Shown one piece after another: positions 1 through 8,855 of a DNA stretch of 64,000 nt. The notes below the pieces were generated by a model. The model saw nothing but the letters and a program-made list of their open reading frames with translations, was not told where the DNA came from and ran no database searches. A program made the translations under genes and the position numbers. Source of the DNA: Flavobacteriales bacterium (GTDB lineage Bacteria; Bacteroidota; Bacteroidia; Flavobacteriales; UBA1820). Position 1 is the first letter of the stretch, and every line of letters starts with the position of its first letter. Location: the NCBI GenBank assembly GCA_003150615.1, contig QALN01000005.1, forward strand, positions 1 through 64,000. The letters are read 5' to 3'.

Positions 1-395
<395 letters not shown>

Positions 396-507
396 GCTCA
401 GAAGAACAACAACAAAAATACGTTTCAGCCAGTCTGCTCTAGTAGTGTTATCTCCTTATCGCTCAATATGTCAATAAAATAACGCCTTAAGCGGCGGTAA
501 ACAGCTT

Positions 508-616
<109 letters not shown>

Positions 617-628
617 TTTTAGATAACG

Positions 629-660
629 AAAGCCACGCTCGTCATGCGTGGCTTTTGGCG
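629..660 (+). terminator. rRNA operon terminator
   Basis: Hairpin with arms AAAGCCACGC (629-638) and GCGTGGCTTT (645-654) directly after 5S, followed by a T-rich stretch. It faces the end of the minus-strand gene at 707, so it may also act in the other direction. Confidence 0.8.
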
Positions 661-706
661 TTTTATATACTTTTTGTATCTGGAGAAGAAAATGGGGGAG
701 AGATCG

Positions 707-1309
707 TCATTCCATCCTCAAACTGAAAAATACGAATCGTGGTATTTTGTGTTCTTTTTGCCAAGTGGAGGGATGGGATTTTTTGTATCTCAAGTCGCAG
801 AAACTGTATGAAGACCGGCCGGTGCGTATACCGGATGTGTATGCCGCGAGGTTTATCTCGTCGGCCGTTGTGTACGGTTTTTCCGGAAATGTTTCCATCA
901 GTATGTATGGTGTAGGGTATTCTGTTTCATTTTTAGTATCTATCGCGTATTTCACGCTGTTACCTCCGTAACGCGGCGTATTGCAGCTTATACGTACGGT
1001 ATCCGGTCCGTCGTTCTTGGCAAAGAATGTAAAAGTGGCGGTGGTGTCTGAAAATTCGAACGCGTAGGGAAATACCGGTTTGGTCACCACGCTGTCGCCT
1101 TCGCACCGGTGGGAATAGAGTAGCCATTTTTTGCCTTTGATATCGCCATGTACGGTAGCTTTCAGATAGTATACATCCAGAAATGCCATCAGTTCACGTG
1201 TCAGGGTGTCTCGTACGGTTATATCGTAATCAACGGTTACACGCCCCTGTGCTGCGGCGTTAAAAGACAATGCGAATGATGCTGCGATAGTAAAGATTAT
1301 CTTCTTCAT
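707..1309 (-). CDS. secreted protein of unknown function
   Basis: A 200-residue protein with a typical Sec signal peptide: Lys-Lys near the N-terminus, a hydrophobic stretch to about residue 18 and an AAAQ-like cleavage site near 20. The rest has the alternating polar/hydrophobic pattern of beta-sheet and no motif I recognise. No lipobox Cys is present, so a periplasmic or exported soluble protein is inferred. It stands alone between the rRNA operon and the dehydrogenase gene, with its own -7 element 29 bp upstream of the ATG. The coding assignment rests on the signal peptide, the promoter and the absence of a competing frame; function is unknown. Confidence 0.75.
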   Translation of the reverse strand: MKKIIFTIAASFALSFNAAAQGRVTVDYDITVRDTLTRELMAFLDVYYLKATVHGDIKGKKWLLYSHRCEGDSVVTKPVFPYAFEFSDTTATFTFFAKNDGPDTVRISCNTPRYGGNSVKYAIDTKNETEYPTPYILMETFPEKPYTTADEINLAAYTSGIRTGRSSYSFCDLRYKKSHPSTWQKEHKIPRFVFFSLRME

Positions 1310-1337
1310 GATAGTTTTTTATTATATAGACGTAATG

Positions 1338-1345
1338 CAAATGTA
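1338..1345 (-). promoter_or_regulatory. -7 promoter element for the gene at 707-1309
   Basis: TACATTTG on the minus strand, a full match to TAnnTTTG, 29 bp before the start codon. No clear TTTG at the -33 position. Confidence 0.55.
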
Positions 1346-1420
1346 TAGCATCCCTGTTTTTTGAATGCTTTGTAATCGTATTTTTATAAAGTAATTAACA
1401 GAGGGCGGAATTTATATGAT

Positions 1421-1428
1421 TAACTTTG
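1421..1428 (+). promoter_or_regulatory. -7 promoter element for the dehydrogenase gene
   Basis: TAACTTTG, a full match to TAnnTTTG, 45 bp before the ATG at 1473. No convincing -33 element. Confidence 0.5.
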
Positions 1429-1472
1429 TAAAAAGCATTTTTTTCGCATTAACCCCAAACATTTGAAATACG

Positions 1473-2477
1473 ATGAACTATAAGATAGCTTTTTTTGGTA
1501 CCAAGCCTTATGACAGGGAATCTTTCGAATCCCTTAATGGCAAATACGGATATGAAATAAAATATTTCAAAGGCAATCTCAATGCGGATAATGTGCCGCT
1601 TACAAAAGGGATGGATGCCGTGTGCATATTTGTCAATGATACGGCGGATGAAGCGGTAATAAAGAGTATGGCCGAAAACGGAGTTAAATTGCTGGCCCTT
1701 CGCTGTGCCGGTTTCAACAATGTCGATTTGAATGCTGCGGCCAAATACGGTATAAAAGTCGTGCGCGTACCGGCGTATTCTCCGTATGCTGTGGCGGAAT
1801 ACGCTCTGGCCCTGATGCTTACCCTTAACCGCAAGATACACCGCGCCGTGGTGAGAACCCGTGACGGGAATTTCGCGTTGCACGGACTGGAAGGCTTCGA
1901 TATGTACGGAAAAACGGCGGGGATAATAGGAACCGGTAAAATAGCAAGGATATTGATACATATACTGCGCGGGCTAGGCATGGAAGTGCTGGCTTACGAT
2001 CCTTATCCGGATGAAAATTTCGCGCGTGAGGAAGGCATAAAATACGTCGCTCTGGATGAACTCTATGCATCTTCCGATATCATTTCGCTGCATTGTCCGC
2101 TCACGCCCCAGACCAAATATATGATAAACGCCGAATCCATTTCAAAGATGAAGGACGGCGTTATGATAATAAATACGGGCCGTGGGCTGCTTATACACAC
2201 CAACGACCTTATCGAGGGACTCAAATGCAAGAAAGTGGGTTCCGCAGGGCTGGACGTGTACGAGGAGGAGAGTGATTATTTTTATGAAGACCGTTCGGAT
2301 TCGCTCATAGGCGACGATATGCTGGCCCGTTTGTTGTTGTTTCCCAATGTGGCAGTCACTTCCCACCAGGCGTTTTTCACCAAAGAGGCAATGCACAATA
2401 TCGCCGAAACGACACTCGATAACGTCGGGGATTTTTTCTCAGGTAATATACGTAACGAGGTGCGTGCCGGCCAGTAA
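1473..2477 (+). CDS. ldhA: D-2-hydroxyacid dehydrogenase (D-lactate dehydrogenase type)
   Basis: NAD-dependent reduction of a 2-oxo acid, most likely pyruvate to D-lactate, in the cytoplasm. The 334 residues match the usual length. The Rossmann dinucleotide motif GxGxxA lies at 153-158. Catalytic residues of the family are in place: Arg237 in the NTGRG segment, Glu near 264-265 and His298 in the TSHQAF segment. The loop near 268-285, rich in Tyr, Asp and Glu, is typical of D-lactate dehydrogenases rather than glycerate or phosphoglycerate enzymes. It has its own promoter and no operon partner. A lactate-forming fermentative role is inferred. Another 2-hydroxyacid substrate cannot be excluded. 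Confidence 0.88.
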   Translation: MNYKIAFFGTKPYDRESFESLNGKYGYEIKYFKGNLNADNVPLTKGMDAVCIFVNDTADEAVIKSMAENGVKLLALRCAGFNNVDLNAAAKYGIKVVRVPAYSPYAVAEYALALMLTLNRKIHRAVVRTRDGNFALHGLEGFDMYGKTAGIIGTGKIARILIHILRGLGMEVLAYDPYPDENFAREEGIKYVALDELYASSDIISLHCPLTPQTKYMINAESISKMKDGVMIINTGRGLLIHTNDLIEGLKCKKVGSAGLDVYEEESDYFYEDRSDSLIGDDMLARLLLFPNVAVTSHQAFFTKEAMHNIAETTLDNVGDFFSGNIRNEVRAGQ

Positions 2478-2520
2478 CTTAAATAAAATATAAAATACGG
2501 CCTCTTGCCGCCATTATTGT

Positions 2521-2528
2521 TACCTTTG
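2521..2528 (+). promoter_or_regulatory. -7 promoter element for the deacetylase-fold gene
   Basis: TACCTTTG, a full match to TAnnTTTG, 34 bp before the ATG at 2563. No TTTG at the normal -33 spacing. Confidence 0.5.
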
Positions 2529-2562
2529 CGCGGACGGAAATGTTTCGCCGGCTCCGCATATT

Positions 2563-3507
2563 ATGGACATACGAAGGTATTTACACGCATTTGCTTTTTT
2601 GGCTTTTATGGCCTGTCCGGTTTTTCTTGCCGCTCAGGTTACGATAAAGCACGTGGCTGTAACATTGGATAATATGCCGGTTGCAGGAAAAGAGGTTAAC
2701 CTGATGTGGACGCAGGGGTTCAATTTCGCCGGAGCCAAAGCGTTGAAAGAGGCGAAAATACCTCTCGTTGGTTTTGTCAATGAAAAAAATGTTATATCCC
2801 CCAAGGAAAAGGATATAAGGACCGCCATACTCGGCACTTGGATAGATGCCGGTGCGGAATTGGGCAATGGCACGTTTTCGGATATCCCGATCGGCAAGTC
2901 CGCCGGAGTCCAATGGTTTGAGGACGATGCCATGTATGGCGAACGTATCATAAAGGAGCTGATAAGGAATTACGGCGATACGCTGCGCTATTTCCGTTTT
3001 CCAGGAATGGACCTTTCGGCAGTATCGGCCCAGGAACTTACCCGCGTGGGATCGTTCCTTAAAAACAGGGGGTATATTCCCGTAACGGCTACCATACGTT
3101 TCGAGGATGAGTATTTCAATACTCCGTATATAAACTCCAAGATAGAGCGCGATACGATGCTTGTACGGTATATAGGCGAGCGTTATCTTGACTATTTCAA
3201 ATCTACGTTAGATTATTACGAGCGTTTGTCACAGGATAATTTCTCGCGTCAGATAACTCATATATTGTCGCTTCGTTGCAGTGAGATAAACAACGATTTT
3301 TTTGGGTATCTGATGTATATCCTGTGGCAGAAAGGCTATCGTTTTGTGACGCTGGAAGAGGCGCTGGCCGATCCTTTGTACAAAAAACACCTCCCCGAAC
3401 CGTATAAAGGCGGATTTTTTTGGGATTATGCCACAGGTGTTTCCAAATCGGATCCTGTACAGCCGCAGCAAATGATAAAAGCCCTTTACAATTACCAGAC
3501 TTATTGA
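2563..3507 (+). CDS. exported polysaccharide-deacetylase-fold protein, probably inactive
   Basis: 314 residues with an N-terminal signal peptide (hydrophobic to about 22, AAQ cleavage near 25). The layout follows the NodB-type carbohydrate esterase family 4: a first strand ending TLDNMP (34-39), an LGNGTFSD segment (100-107), FRFPG (144-148) and a late LSLRCSEIN segment (235-243). In active relatives these read T(F/L)DDxP, LGNHTFSH, a similar FRxPxG, and a late LLLHxxELN. Here the second Asp is Asn37, both metal-binding His are Gly103 and Asp107, and the late His is Arg238. Loss of deacetylase chemistry is therefore inferred, while the fold and export seem kept. A binding or structural role in the envelope is possible. 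It is transcribed alone. Confidence 0.78.
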   Translation: MDIRRYLHAFAFLAFMACPVFLAAQVTIKHVAVTLDNMPVAGKEVNLMWTQGFNFAGAKALKEAKIPLVGFVNEKNVISPKEKDIRTAILGTWIDAGAELGNGTFSDIPIGKSAGVQWFEDDAMYGERIIKELIRNYGDTLRYFRFPGMDLSAVSAQELTRVGSFLKNRGYIPVTATIRFEDEYFNTPYINSKIERDTMLVRYIGERYLDYFKSTLDYYERLSQDNFSRQITHILSLRCSEINNDFFGYLMYILWQKGYRFVTLEEALADPLYKKHLPEPYKGGFFWDYATGVSKSDPVQPQQMIKALYNYQTY

Positions 3508-3611
3508 ACCTGCTTTTTTTTTGGAGTCCATTGGTGTCGGTGAATTGAAATAAATGCTTGGCGGCCGGTAACCGCCGACTGTCGAAGTAAGATTAAATAA
3601 ATCCTATAAAA

Positions 3612-3642
3612 AACCGGCGTTGCCTTATTGGCAACGCCGGTT
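3612..3642. terminator. bidirectional terminator between the deacetylase-like gene and rpsU
   Basis: Perfect 13-bp arms AACCGGCGTTGCC (3612-3624) and GGCAACGCCGGTT (3630-3642) with a 5-base loop. A-run before and T-run after make it usable on both strands; it lies 22 bp past the rpsU stop codon. Confidence 0.88.
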
Positions 3643-3664
3643 TTCGATATATGTGGAAAACGTA

Positions 3665-3859
3665 CTATTCGTCTTCTTTGTTTCTGAGAGCCTGCACATA
3701 TACGGCTTTTACTTTCTGCTGGCGTTTAACAACCGAAGGTTTGTTGAACTGCTGGCGCGAACGCAGCTGTTTCATAGTGCCGGTCTTGTCGAATTTTCTT
3801 TTAAAACGTTTGAGAGCCCTTTCAATGGCTTCTCCTTCTTTTACAGGAATGATTAACAT
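3665..3859 (-). CDS. rpsU: 30S ribosomal protein S21
   Basis: 64 residues, the usual bS21 length in this phylum. The N-terminal MLIIPVKEGE, the central run of basic residues (ALKRFKRKFDKTG) and the C-terminal Lys/Arg-rich helix are typical of S21. It binds the 30S platform near the anti-Shine-Dalgarno region of 16S rRNA. It sits at the downstream end of the long minus-strand gene run but has its own near-consensus promoter at 4044-4074, leaving an mRNA leader of about 180 nt. A strong bidirectional terminator follows. Confidence 0.95.
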   Translation of the reverse strand: MLIIPVKEGEAIERALKRFKRKFDKTGTMKQLRSRQQFNKPSVVKRQQKVKAVYVQALRNKEDE

Positions 3860-4038
3860 TTTTATTGTTCTTTTTTAAGGTTAAAAAATAGTCTTGTTTA
3901 AAATTCCGGAACATGCGAAACATACGGCCTTGCAGGCTTTTTTGTCATGATACCGGTAAAAAAATCATAATTTACTCTTTTAAACAACGACCTCCTTTAA
4001 ACCTTAGCTTTAATCCGTTAATAATGTTTTAATTGACA
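3860..4038 (-). other. rpsU 5' leader, about 180 nt
   Basis: Between the predicted start point (near 4038) and the rpsU ATG there is no ORF. The stretch is A/T-rich near the start codon and shows no strong hairpin that I could pick out by eye. Its length is notable for a 64-codon gene. Confidence 0.4.
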
Positions 4039-4043
4039 GGTTG

Positions 4044-4074
4044 CAAATGTACTACATTTTGTTTTAAATGCAAA
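4044..4074 (-). promoter_or_regulatory. near-consensus promoter for rpsU
   Basis: On the minus strand TTTG (4071-4074), 19 bp spacer, then TACATTTG (4044-4051). Both elements and the spacing match the Bacteroidota housekeeping promoter. It lies downstream of the nitroreductase stop at 4089, so it separates rpsU from the upstream genes. Confidence 0.8.
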
Positions 4075-4088
4075 ACAAAAAAGAGAGG

Positions 4089-4610
4089 TTAAAAAACCTC
4101 TCGGTGAATTTTTTCGGGATCGTATTTTTCCCTTGGTTTGTAGTCGCGAGCCGGATAGCCGAGCGGTATCACGCACAGTGAATCTATGCCCTGTGGAAAT
4201 CCGCATTCTTTCTTTACCACGTCCATACGTTCGCGGTAAGGGTAAGTGGCTGTCCATACGGCGCCGAGCCCGAGTGCTTCTGCCGCCAGAAGGATATTTT
4301 CCGTCACGGCCGAGCAATCTACGTACCAATACGGGGATTTTCTGGTGTCGGCTGCCACAACTATGGCTACCGGGGCATCTTTTAACATCTTGGCGTAGGG
4401 GAGAGCCTCGGCCATCGCTTCAAGCCGTGCCCGGTCGGACACTACCACAAGTTCCCACGGCTGCACGTTTTTTCCCGACGGTGCTGCCATGCCGGCCCTG
4501 AGTATCGCATCTATTTTTTCTTCTTCTACCGTACGGGAGTCGTAACTGCGAACGCTTTTGCGTTCCATTATGTTGCGTATGGCCGGAAGCGCCATATATT
4601 CGTTTTCCAT
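4089..4610 (-). CDS. nitroreductase family flavoprotein
   Basis: FMN-dependent NAD(P)H oxidoreductase of the nitroreductase fold; substrate not predictable. From the ATG at 4610 the protein has 173 residues. The N-terminal RKSVRSYD segment and the APSGKNVQPWEL segment form the FMN phosphate-binding and pocket residues of the family. The C-terminal part has the usual LGAVW and GYP segments. The frame is open further upstream to 4739, but that part would overlap the preceding gene by over 100 bp and has no family similarity, so 4610 is preferred. The gene follows the helix-hairpin-helix gene by 22 bp, so co-transcription is likely. Confidence 0.85.
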   Translation of the reverse strand: MENEYMALPAIRNIMERKSVRSYDSRTVEEEKIDAILRAGMAAPSGKNVQPWELVVVSDRARLEAMAEALPYAKMLKDAPVAIVVAADTRKSPYWYVDCSAVTENILLAAEALGLGAVWTATYPYRERMDVVKKECGFPQGIDSLCVIPLGYPARDYKPREKYDPEKIHREVF

Positions 4611-4632
4611 TGTATTTGTCGTGTTTTGTTTT

Positions 4633-5472
4633 TTATCGCCTGTCAAAATTAAGGTAAAAACGCAGATATTTTTCCTTGCTGGCAGGAAAATATTTAAGTG
4701 TGCGCAGTGTGTCGAAATTTTCGATATGTCCGTGGGCATCCCTGTATCCTGTTATGGTACGGGCGAAAGGACGGGAAATGTATGGGTGCTGTGCCAAAAG
4801 CGGTTCGTTATCCACGTTTACATCGTATTTTACTATCGCCGAAGTGTCTATTTTCATGTATTGAGACAGGGCGCATAACCGTGCCGAGTCCGCCTTGAAG
4901 ACGCCGCACATTTGCTCCAGACATACGAATCCGCCGTAACGTACCCGCGCCCGGAATATCTTTTCGGACAAGGTGTCGCCAAAAGCGCTGTGGGCTTTAA
5001 GGCGTTTGAGCGAAGCCCTGTTTATATCGACAACGGAGTAATCGGTAGGTTTGTTATCGTTTGTCTTTTCCTGTATGCGGATGTATGGGCGTAACCTCTC
5101 GAACATGCTGTCCGATACGGCATAGGATTTCGAGAACTGTTCCGCCGAGCGAAACCTCCCGCCCAGACTCGTGCGGTAATTTATTATGGTTCTTGCCTGG
5201 CGCGGTGAAAATCCCAGCGATACGAAAACGGCGGAATCCGCAGTGGACGGGTCGAACGGAAAGACGGTGTCCTTGCGGGCGTCTTTCAGGTAACTTTCCG
5301 GGCGGGAAACGTCGGCATGCTCAAACGTTACTACCGGCGGTGTGTTTGCCGAAAAGAAAGTTTCCTTGACGTATAAAACCGCTACAAGTACTGCCAATAG
5401 TACCGTTAAAGCAACCAGTCCCCTGTGTTGGGAGGCGGTGACCCTGAAAAAATCCCTGATACGCCCTGACAT
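4633..5472 (-). CDS. membrane-anchored helix-hairpin-helix protein (ComEA-like)
   Basis: 279 residues. One transmembrane segment lies at about 18-37 after a short basic cytoplasmic tail; the remainder would be in the periplasm. Three ComEA-type helix-hairpin-helix units can be seen: about 72-130 (LGFSPRQARTIINYR), about 145-205 (INRASLKRLK ... LSEKIFRARVRYGGF) and about 220-275 (RPFARTITGYRDAHG). Each has the pattern of a hairpin that binds DNA backbone. ComEA proteins bind incoming DNA in natural competence, but similar proteins in this phylum have no proven role, so DNA uptake is only a possibility. It lies 69 bp after riboflavin synthase. Confidence 0.8.
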   Translation of the reverse strand: MSGRIRDFFRVTASQHRGLVALTVLLAVLVAVLYVKETFFSANTPPVVTFEHADVSRPESYLKDARKDTVFPFDPSTADSAVFVSLGFSPRQARTIINYRTSLGGRFRSAEQFSKSYAVSDSMFERLRPYIRIQEKTNDNKPTDYSVVDINRASLKRLKAHSAFGDTLSEKIFRARVRYGGFVCLEQMCGVFKADSARLCALSQYMKIDTSAIVKYDVNVDNEPLLAQHPYISRPFARTITGYRDAHGHIENFDTLRTLKYFPASKEKYLRFYLNFDRR

Positions 5473-5541
5473 TATCTTCGATGTTTTCCCCGGTAATGAT
5501 GATGACGGATTACGGTCCGTATGGTTGTATTATGTCGGCAT

Positions 5542-6141
5542 TTATAGGCCGGTTTTCACTCCGAGAAGCCGAGCGGCATATTTTCCTATGACGTCGAATT
5601 CCAGGTTTACTTTCGTTCCAGGACGGAATGTATGGAAATTCGTGTTTTCGTATGTGTAAGGTATGATAGCTACGGAAAATTCCCCGTCGAGGCTGTCAAC
5701 GACCGTCAGGCTCGTGCCGTTGACGGATATGGAACCCTTGGGTATGGTCACATTGCCGTAAAGCCCTTGGTCGTATGTGAAACGGTATATGTAGCTCCCG
5801 TCCTGTTTTTCCACCGCCGTACAAACGGCTGTCTGGTCCACATGCCCCTGTACGATGTGCCCGTCCAGACGGTCGCCAAGGCGCATGGAGCGTTCGACGT
5901 TTACTTTGGAGCCTATCTCCAGTTCTCCGAGGTTGGACTTTTTCAGCGTTTCGTCTATTGCCGTTACGGTGTACACATCGTCGTCGATATCGACAACCGT
6001 CAGGCACACACCGTTGTGGGCCACGCTCTGGTCTATTTTCAATTCGCGCGCAAATGGGTTGCGCATGCTTATATGCAGATTGCCTCCTTCTTTTCTAAGT
6101 CCGACAACTTCGGACATTCCTTCCACGATTCCTGTAAACAT
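5542..6141 (-). CDS. ribE: riboflavin synthase, alpha chain
   Basis: Dismutates two molecules of 6,7-dimethyl-8-ribityllumazine to riboflavin plus the pyrimidinedione. 199 residues, the usual length. The start MFTGIVEG is the family signature, with the first substrate-binding barrel at about 1-97 and the second at about 98-190. The two halves repeat each other, as in all members: the DGHIVQGHVD segment near 95 opens the second barrel and TSLTV at about 145 matches GVCLTVV at about 45. Other riboflavin genes are not in the window. It lies 67 bp downstream of mpl. Confidence 0.95.
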   Translation of the reverse strand: MFTGIVEGMSEVVGLRKEGGNLHISMRNPFARELKIDQSVAHNGVCLTVVDIDDDVYTVTAIDETLKKSNLGELEIGSKVNVERSMRLGDRLDGHIVQGHVDQTAVCTAVEKQDGSYIYRFTYDQGLYGNVTIPKGSISVNGTSLTVVDSLDGEFSVAIIPYTYENTNFHTFRPGTKVNLEFDVIGKYAARLLGVKTGL

Positions 6142-6208
6142 TTATATGGTATTTTTTTTCGGATTATACTTCGATTCGTTCGAGATTATGGTATTGTCGT
6201 TAAATGCG

Positions 6209-7576
6209 TCAATTTCCGGTCAGTTCGCTTACCCAGTCCACACCGTCCCAGCTGCCTGAACTCATCATCAGGAATACCGTTCCCTCGCGCGGTATTTTCT
6301 TTACCGCATCGCGCAAAGGGCCTATTTCGGTAAATACCTGCATGTCGGGATGCGCAAATTCGGCCTTTACCCATTGTGGGTCCAGCGGAGGCATGCGTTT
6401 TATTTCCATAGCGTGGTGCGAATAGAACACGAAAGCCTTGTCCGCAGGGTTCATGGAGCCTTTATACTGCGGCAGGAAATCCTTGTTAAGGCTGGAATAA
6501 GTGTGAAGTTCCATACATGCCACTACATTCCAATCGTGGTATACTTCTTTTACAGCCGCGACCGTAGCCCTGACTTTGGACGGTGCGTGGGCGAAGTCGC
6601 GGAAAATGACCGTACGATTGTCGTCGTACATTTTTTCCAGCCGGTTTTTGGCGCCTTTGAAGCCGGAGAGGCTGCGGTAGAATTCCTCGGCCTTCACGCC
6701 GGCGCAACCGGCAGCTTTTTTTGCCGCGTCGATATTGGACATGTTGTGCCGGCCGAAGAGTGTGACAGGATATTTTTTGCATCCGTAAACGAGTTTTACG
6801 GCATTGTCGTTTACCTGATACTGGTGTGTCGAATACGGAACTTTTTTCACGTCGAGTCCCGGATTGGCGGCGAACGTTTTTTCCACTATCCGCACTACTT
6901 CGGGGTCTTCGCTGTTGTAAATGAGCGTCCCTCCTTTTTCCATGCTTTCGATGAAGCGTTCGAAAGTATCGGTGTAGCTCTCGTATGTTTTGAATACGTT
7001 CATGTGATCCCAGGCTATGCCTGAAATGACGGCTACGTGCGGACGGTAATGTAGGAATTTCGAGCGCATATCCAGCGGCGAACTGAGGTATTCGTCGCCT
7101 TCTATCACTATCACCGGGTTTTCTTCTGAGAGTTCGACCATGCGGTCGAAGCCGTCGATAGAGGCCCCTACCAGATAGTCTGTCTTTATACCTGCAGAAC
7201 GCATCGCATGCAGTATCATGGACGTTATGGTAGTTTTTCCGTGCGAGCCGGCCACCACTATGCGTTTTTTGTTTTCGGATTCGTGGTACACGAATTCGGG
7301 ATAAGAGTAAATGGGAATGTTCAGTTCCCGCGCGCGCGCCAGTTCCGGGTTGTCACTGCGTGCGTGCATACCGAGTATCACGGCGTCCAGTTCGGGGGTT
7401 ATCTTTTCGGGAAACCAGCCTTCTTCGGCGGGCAGTATACCGGCTTCGAGCAAGCGCGTGCGAGACGGTTCGTATATCACGTCGTCCGAACCGGTAATCG
7501 TATGGCCTTTGCGCTGGAGCGTGAGGGCCAGATTGTGCATTGCCGCGCCTCCTATGGCTATAAAGTGTATTCTCAT
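6209..7576 (-). CDS. mpl: UDP-N-acetylmuramate tripeptide ligase (Mpl, peptidoglycan recycling)
   Basis: Mur-ligase family protein of 455 residues, the length of Mpl. Mpl joins the recycled tripeptide L-Ala-gamma-D-Glu-meso-DAP to UDP-MurNAc in the cytoplasm. The N-terminal Rossmann domain starts HFIAIGGAAM. The ATP loop GSHGKTT is at 110-116. Glu at about 165-170 in the EGDEYLSS segment and the central NxxNxxAA-like NMSNIDAAKKAAG segment are Mur-ligase hallmarks. The FRDFAHAPSK segment replaces the DYAHxP of MurC-F and is typical of Mpl. MurC is the main alternative but is usually shorter in the N-domain and carries a DDYGHHP segment. Confidence 0.88.
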   Translation of the reverse strand: MRIHFIAIGGAAMHNLALTLQRKGHTITGSDDVIYEPSRTRLLEAGILPAEEGWFPEKITPELDAVILGMHARSDNPELARARELNIPIYSYPEFVYHESENKKRIVVAGSHGKTTITSMILHAMRSAGIKTDYLVGASIDGFDRMVELSEENPVIVIEGDEYLSSPLDMRSKFLHYRPHVAVISGIAWDHMNVFKTYESYTDTFERFIESMEKGGTLIYNSEDPEVVRIVEKTFAANPGLDVKKVPYSTHQYQVNDNAVKLVYGCKKYPVTLFGRHNMSNIDAAKKAAGCAGVKAEEFYRSLSGFKGAKNRLEKMYDDNRTVIFRDFAHAPSKVRATVAAVKEVYHDWNVVACMELHTYSSLNKDFLPQYKGSMNPADKAFVFYSHHAMEIKRMPPLDPQWVKAEFAHPDMQVFTEIGPLRDAVKKIPREGTVFLMMSSGSWDGVDWVSELTGN

Positions 7577-7651
7577 GTTTTTTTATCGCGGTTAATATTT
7601 ACATGCTGTTTTTTATATTCTAAAATACCGATAGGCTGATCGGGAGCGGGT

Positions 7652-8380
7652 TTAGAAAATGCCGGCCAGTTCCTCCAGTGATTTGACGACCGATATGCGG
7701 CTGTCGGAGACATCGCCCTGACTCCCCGAAGGATTGAACCACACGGCTCGTGCGAAACCGGCGGCCAATGCCGCATGTACGTCGTTTTCCAGGTCGTCGC
7801 CTATCATCGCGCTGCTCGACGCTTCGGCTCCGGCGCGTTTTACGGCGTAATCGAATATTTCACGCGACGGTTTTTTTGCCCCGGCCTCTTCGGATGTCAC
7901 CATGCCGCTAATGTACGGCTTTATGCCCGGATTTTCTATCTTGACGGCCTGTACTTCGGAAAAGCCGTTTGTAAGCAGCCATACCGGATAACGAGCCGAA
8001 AGATTTTCAAGAACGTCCTGCGCACCGGGGAAAAGGTTTTTTTTAACCGGACACAGCGAGAGGTACATGTCGGCAAAGCGTTCGGCAAGGCCATTCTCGC
8101 GTATGGAAAACAGCGCCAGCGCCTCATCGAAACGGCGGCTGCGGAGTGCGCTTTTCTCTATTTTGCCCCGGCGGTACTGGTCCCACATGCGGTCGTTTAT
8201 GACATGATAGCGCTTTATGAAATTTTCGGCCGTCAGTCCGTTACGCCCCACCAGAGACAGGTTTTCAAGCGTCTCTTCGAGAGCCAGTGAGGAATTTAGT
8301 TCGAAATCCCACAGCGTGTGGTCCAGGTCGAAGAACAGCGTCGATATGCCACTGTCGTTGATGTTTTTGTCTTGTGCCAT
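7652..8380 (-). CDS. HAD-superfamily nucleotidase, YjjG type
   Basis: Cytoplasmic phosphatase that probably removes the 5' phosphate from pyrimidine nucleotides, including damaged ones. All four HAD motifs are present: DLDHT near 18-22, LLTNG near 134, KKP near 165, and GDDLENDV near 190. The cap region resembles YjjG/YfnB enzymes. The frame opens with TTG at 8386, two codons earlier; the ATG at 8380 is preferred and lies 14 bp after the dut stop. The neighbour dUTPase also cleans up the nucleotide pool, which fits a house-cleaning role. Confidence 0.82.
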   Translation of the reverse strand: MAQDKNINDSGISTLFFDLDHTLWDFELNSSLALEETLENLSLVGRNGLTAENFIKRYHVINDRMWDQYRRGKIEKSALRSRRFDEALALFSIRENGLAERFADMYLSLCPVKKNLFPGAQDVLENLSARYPVWLLTNGFSEVQAVKIENPGIKPYISGMVTSEEAGAKKPSREIFDYAVKRAGAEASSSAMIGDDLENDVHAALAAGFARAVWFNPSGSQGDVSDSRISVVKSLEELAGIF

Positions 8381-8394
8381 TTTCAATTATTCTT

Positions 8395-8838
8395 TCATAA
8401 GGAAGACGAGCCGCCGGTGGAGCCGAATCCGCCGGCACCGCGTTGTGTTTGATCCAACGAGTCGGATGGGATCCATACGGCTTTCTCATGCCGTGCAACG
8501 ACCATCTGCGCTATGCGGTCCCCGTCATTGATTACGAAATCTTCCGTCGAAAGGTTTACGAGTATCACGCCTATCTCGCCACGGTAATCGGCATCTATCG
8601 TTCCCGGTGAATTAAGACACGTTATGCCTTTTTTTATAGCCAGACCGCTACGCGGGCGCACCTGGGCCTCGTAGCCTTCGGGCAGCGCTATGTAAAGTCC
8701 TGTTTTCACTATTGCGCGTTCCATAGGACGGAGAGTCATCGGTTCGTCGATATTTGCCCGCAGGTCCATGCCGGCGGAAAGCGGCGTTTCGTACGATGGC
8801 AGCGGATGTTTCGATTTGTTTACTATTTTTATTTCCAT
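8395..8838 (-). CDS. dut: dUTP diphosphatase
   Basis: Hydrolyses dUTP to dUMP and pyrophosphate, keeping uracil out of DNA and feeding dTMP synthesis. 147 residues, a standard trimeric dUTPase. The five motifs are in order: SAGMDLRA (about 21-28), [10 protein letters not shown] (about 62-71), [15 protein letters not shown] (about 76-90), GDRIAQM (about 107-113) and the C-terminal [10 protein letters not shown] (about 133-142) that closes over the active site. It lies 17 bp downstream of the flippase gene and 14 bp before the HAD gene. Confidence 0.97.
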   Translation of the reverse strand: MEIKIVNKSKHPLPSYETPLSAGMDLRANIDEPMTLRPMERAIVKTGLYIALPEGYEAQVRPRSGLAIKKGITCLNSPGTIDADYRGEIGVILVNLSTEDFVINDGDRIAQMVVARHEKAVWIPSDSLDQTQRGAGGFGSTGGSSSL

Positions 8839-8855
8839 CGGTTATCGTGTGGGTT

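Noticed and set aside
2505..2528. TTG at 2505-2507 considered as the -33 box of the deacetylase-like gene
   Set aside because: The spacing to TACCTTTG is 13 bp, too short for the 19-21 bp seen at the good promoters here.
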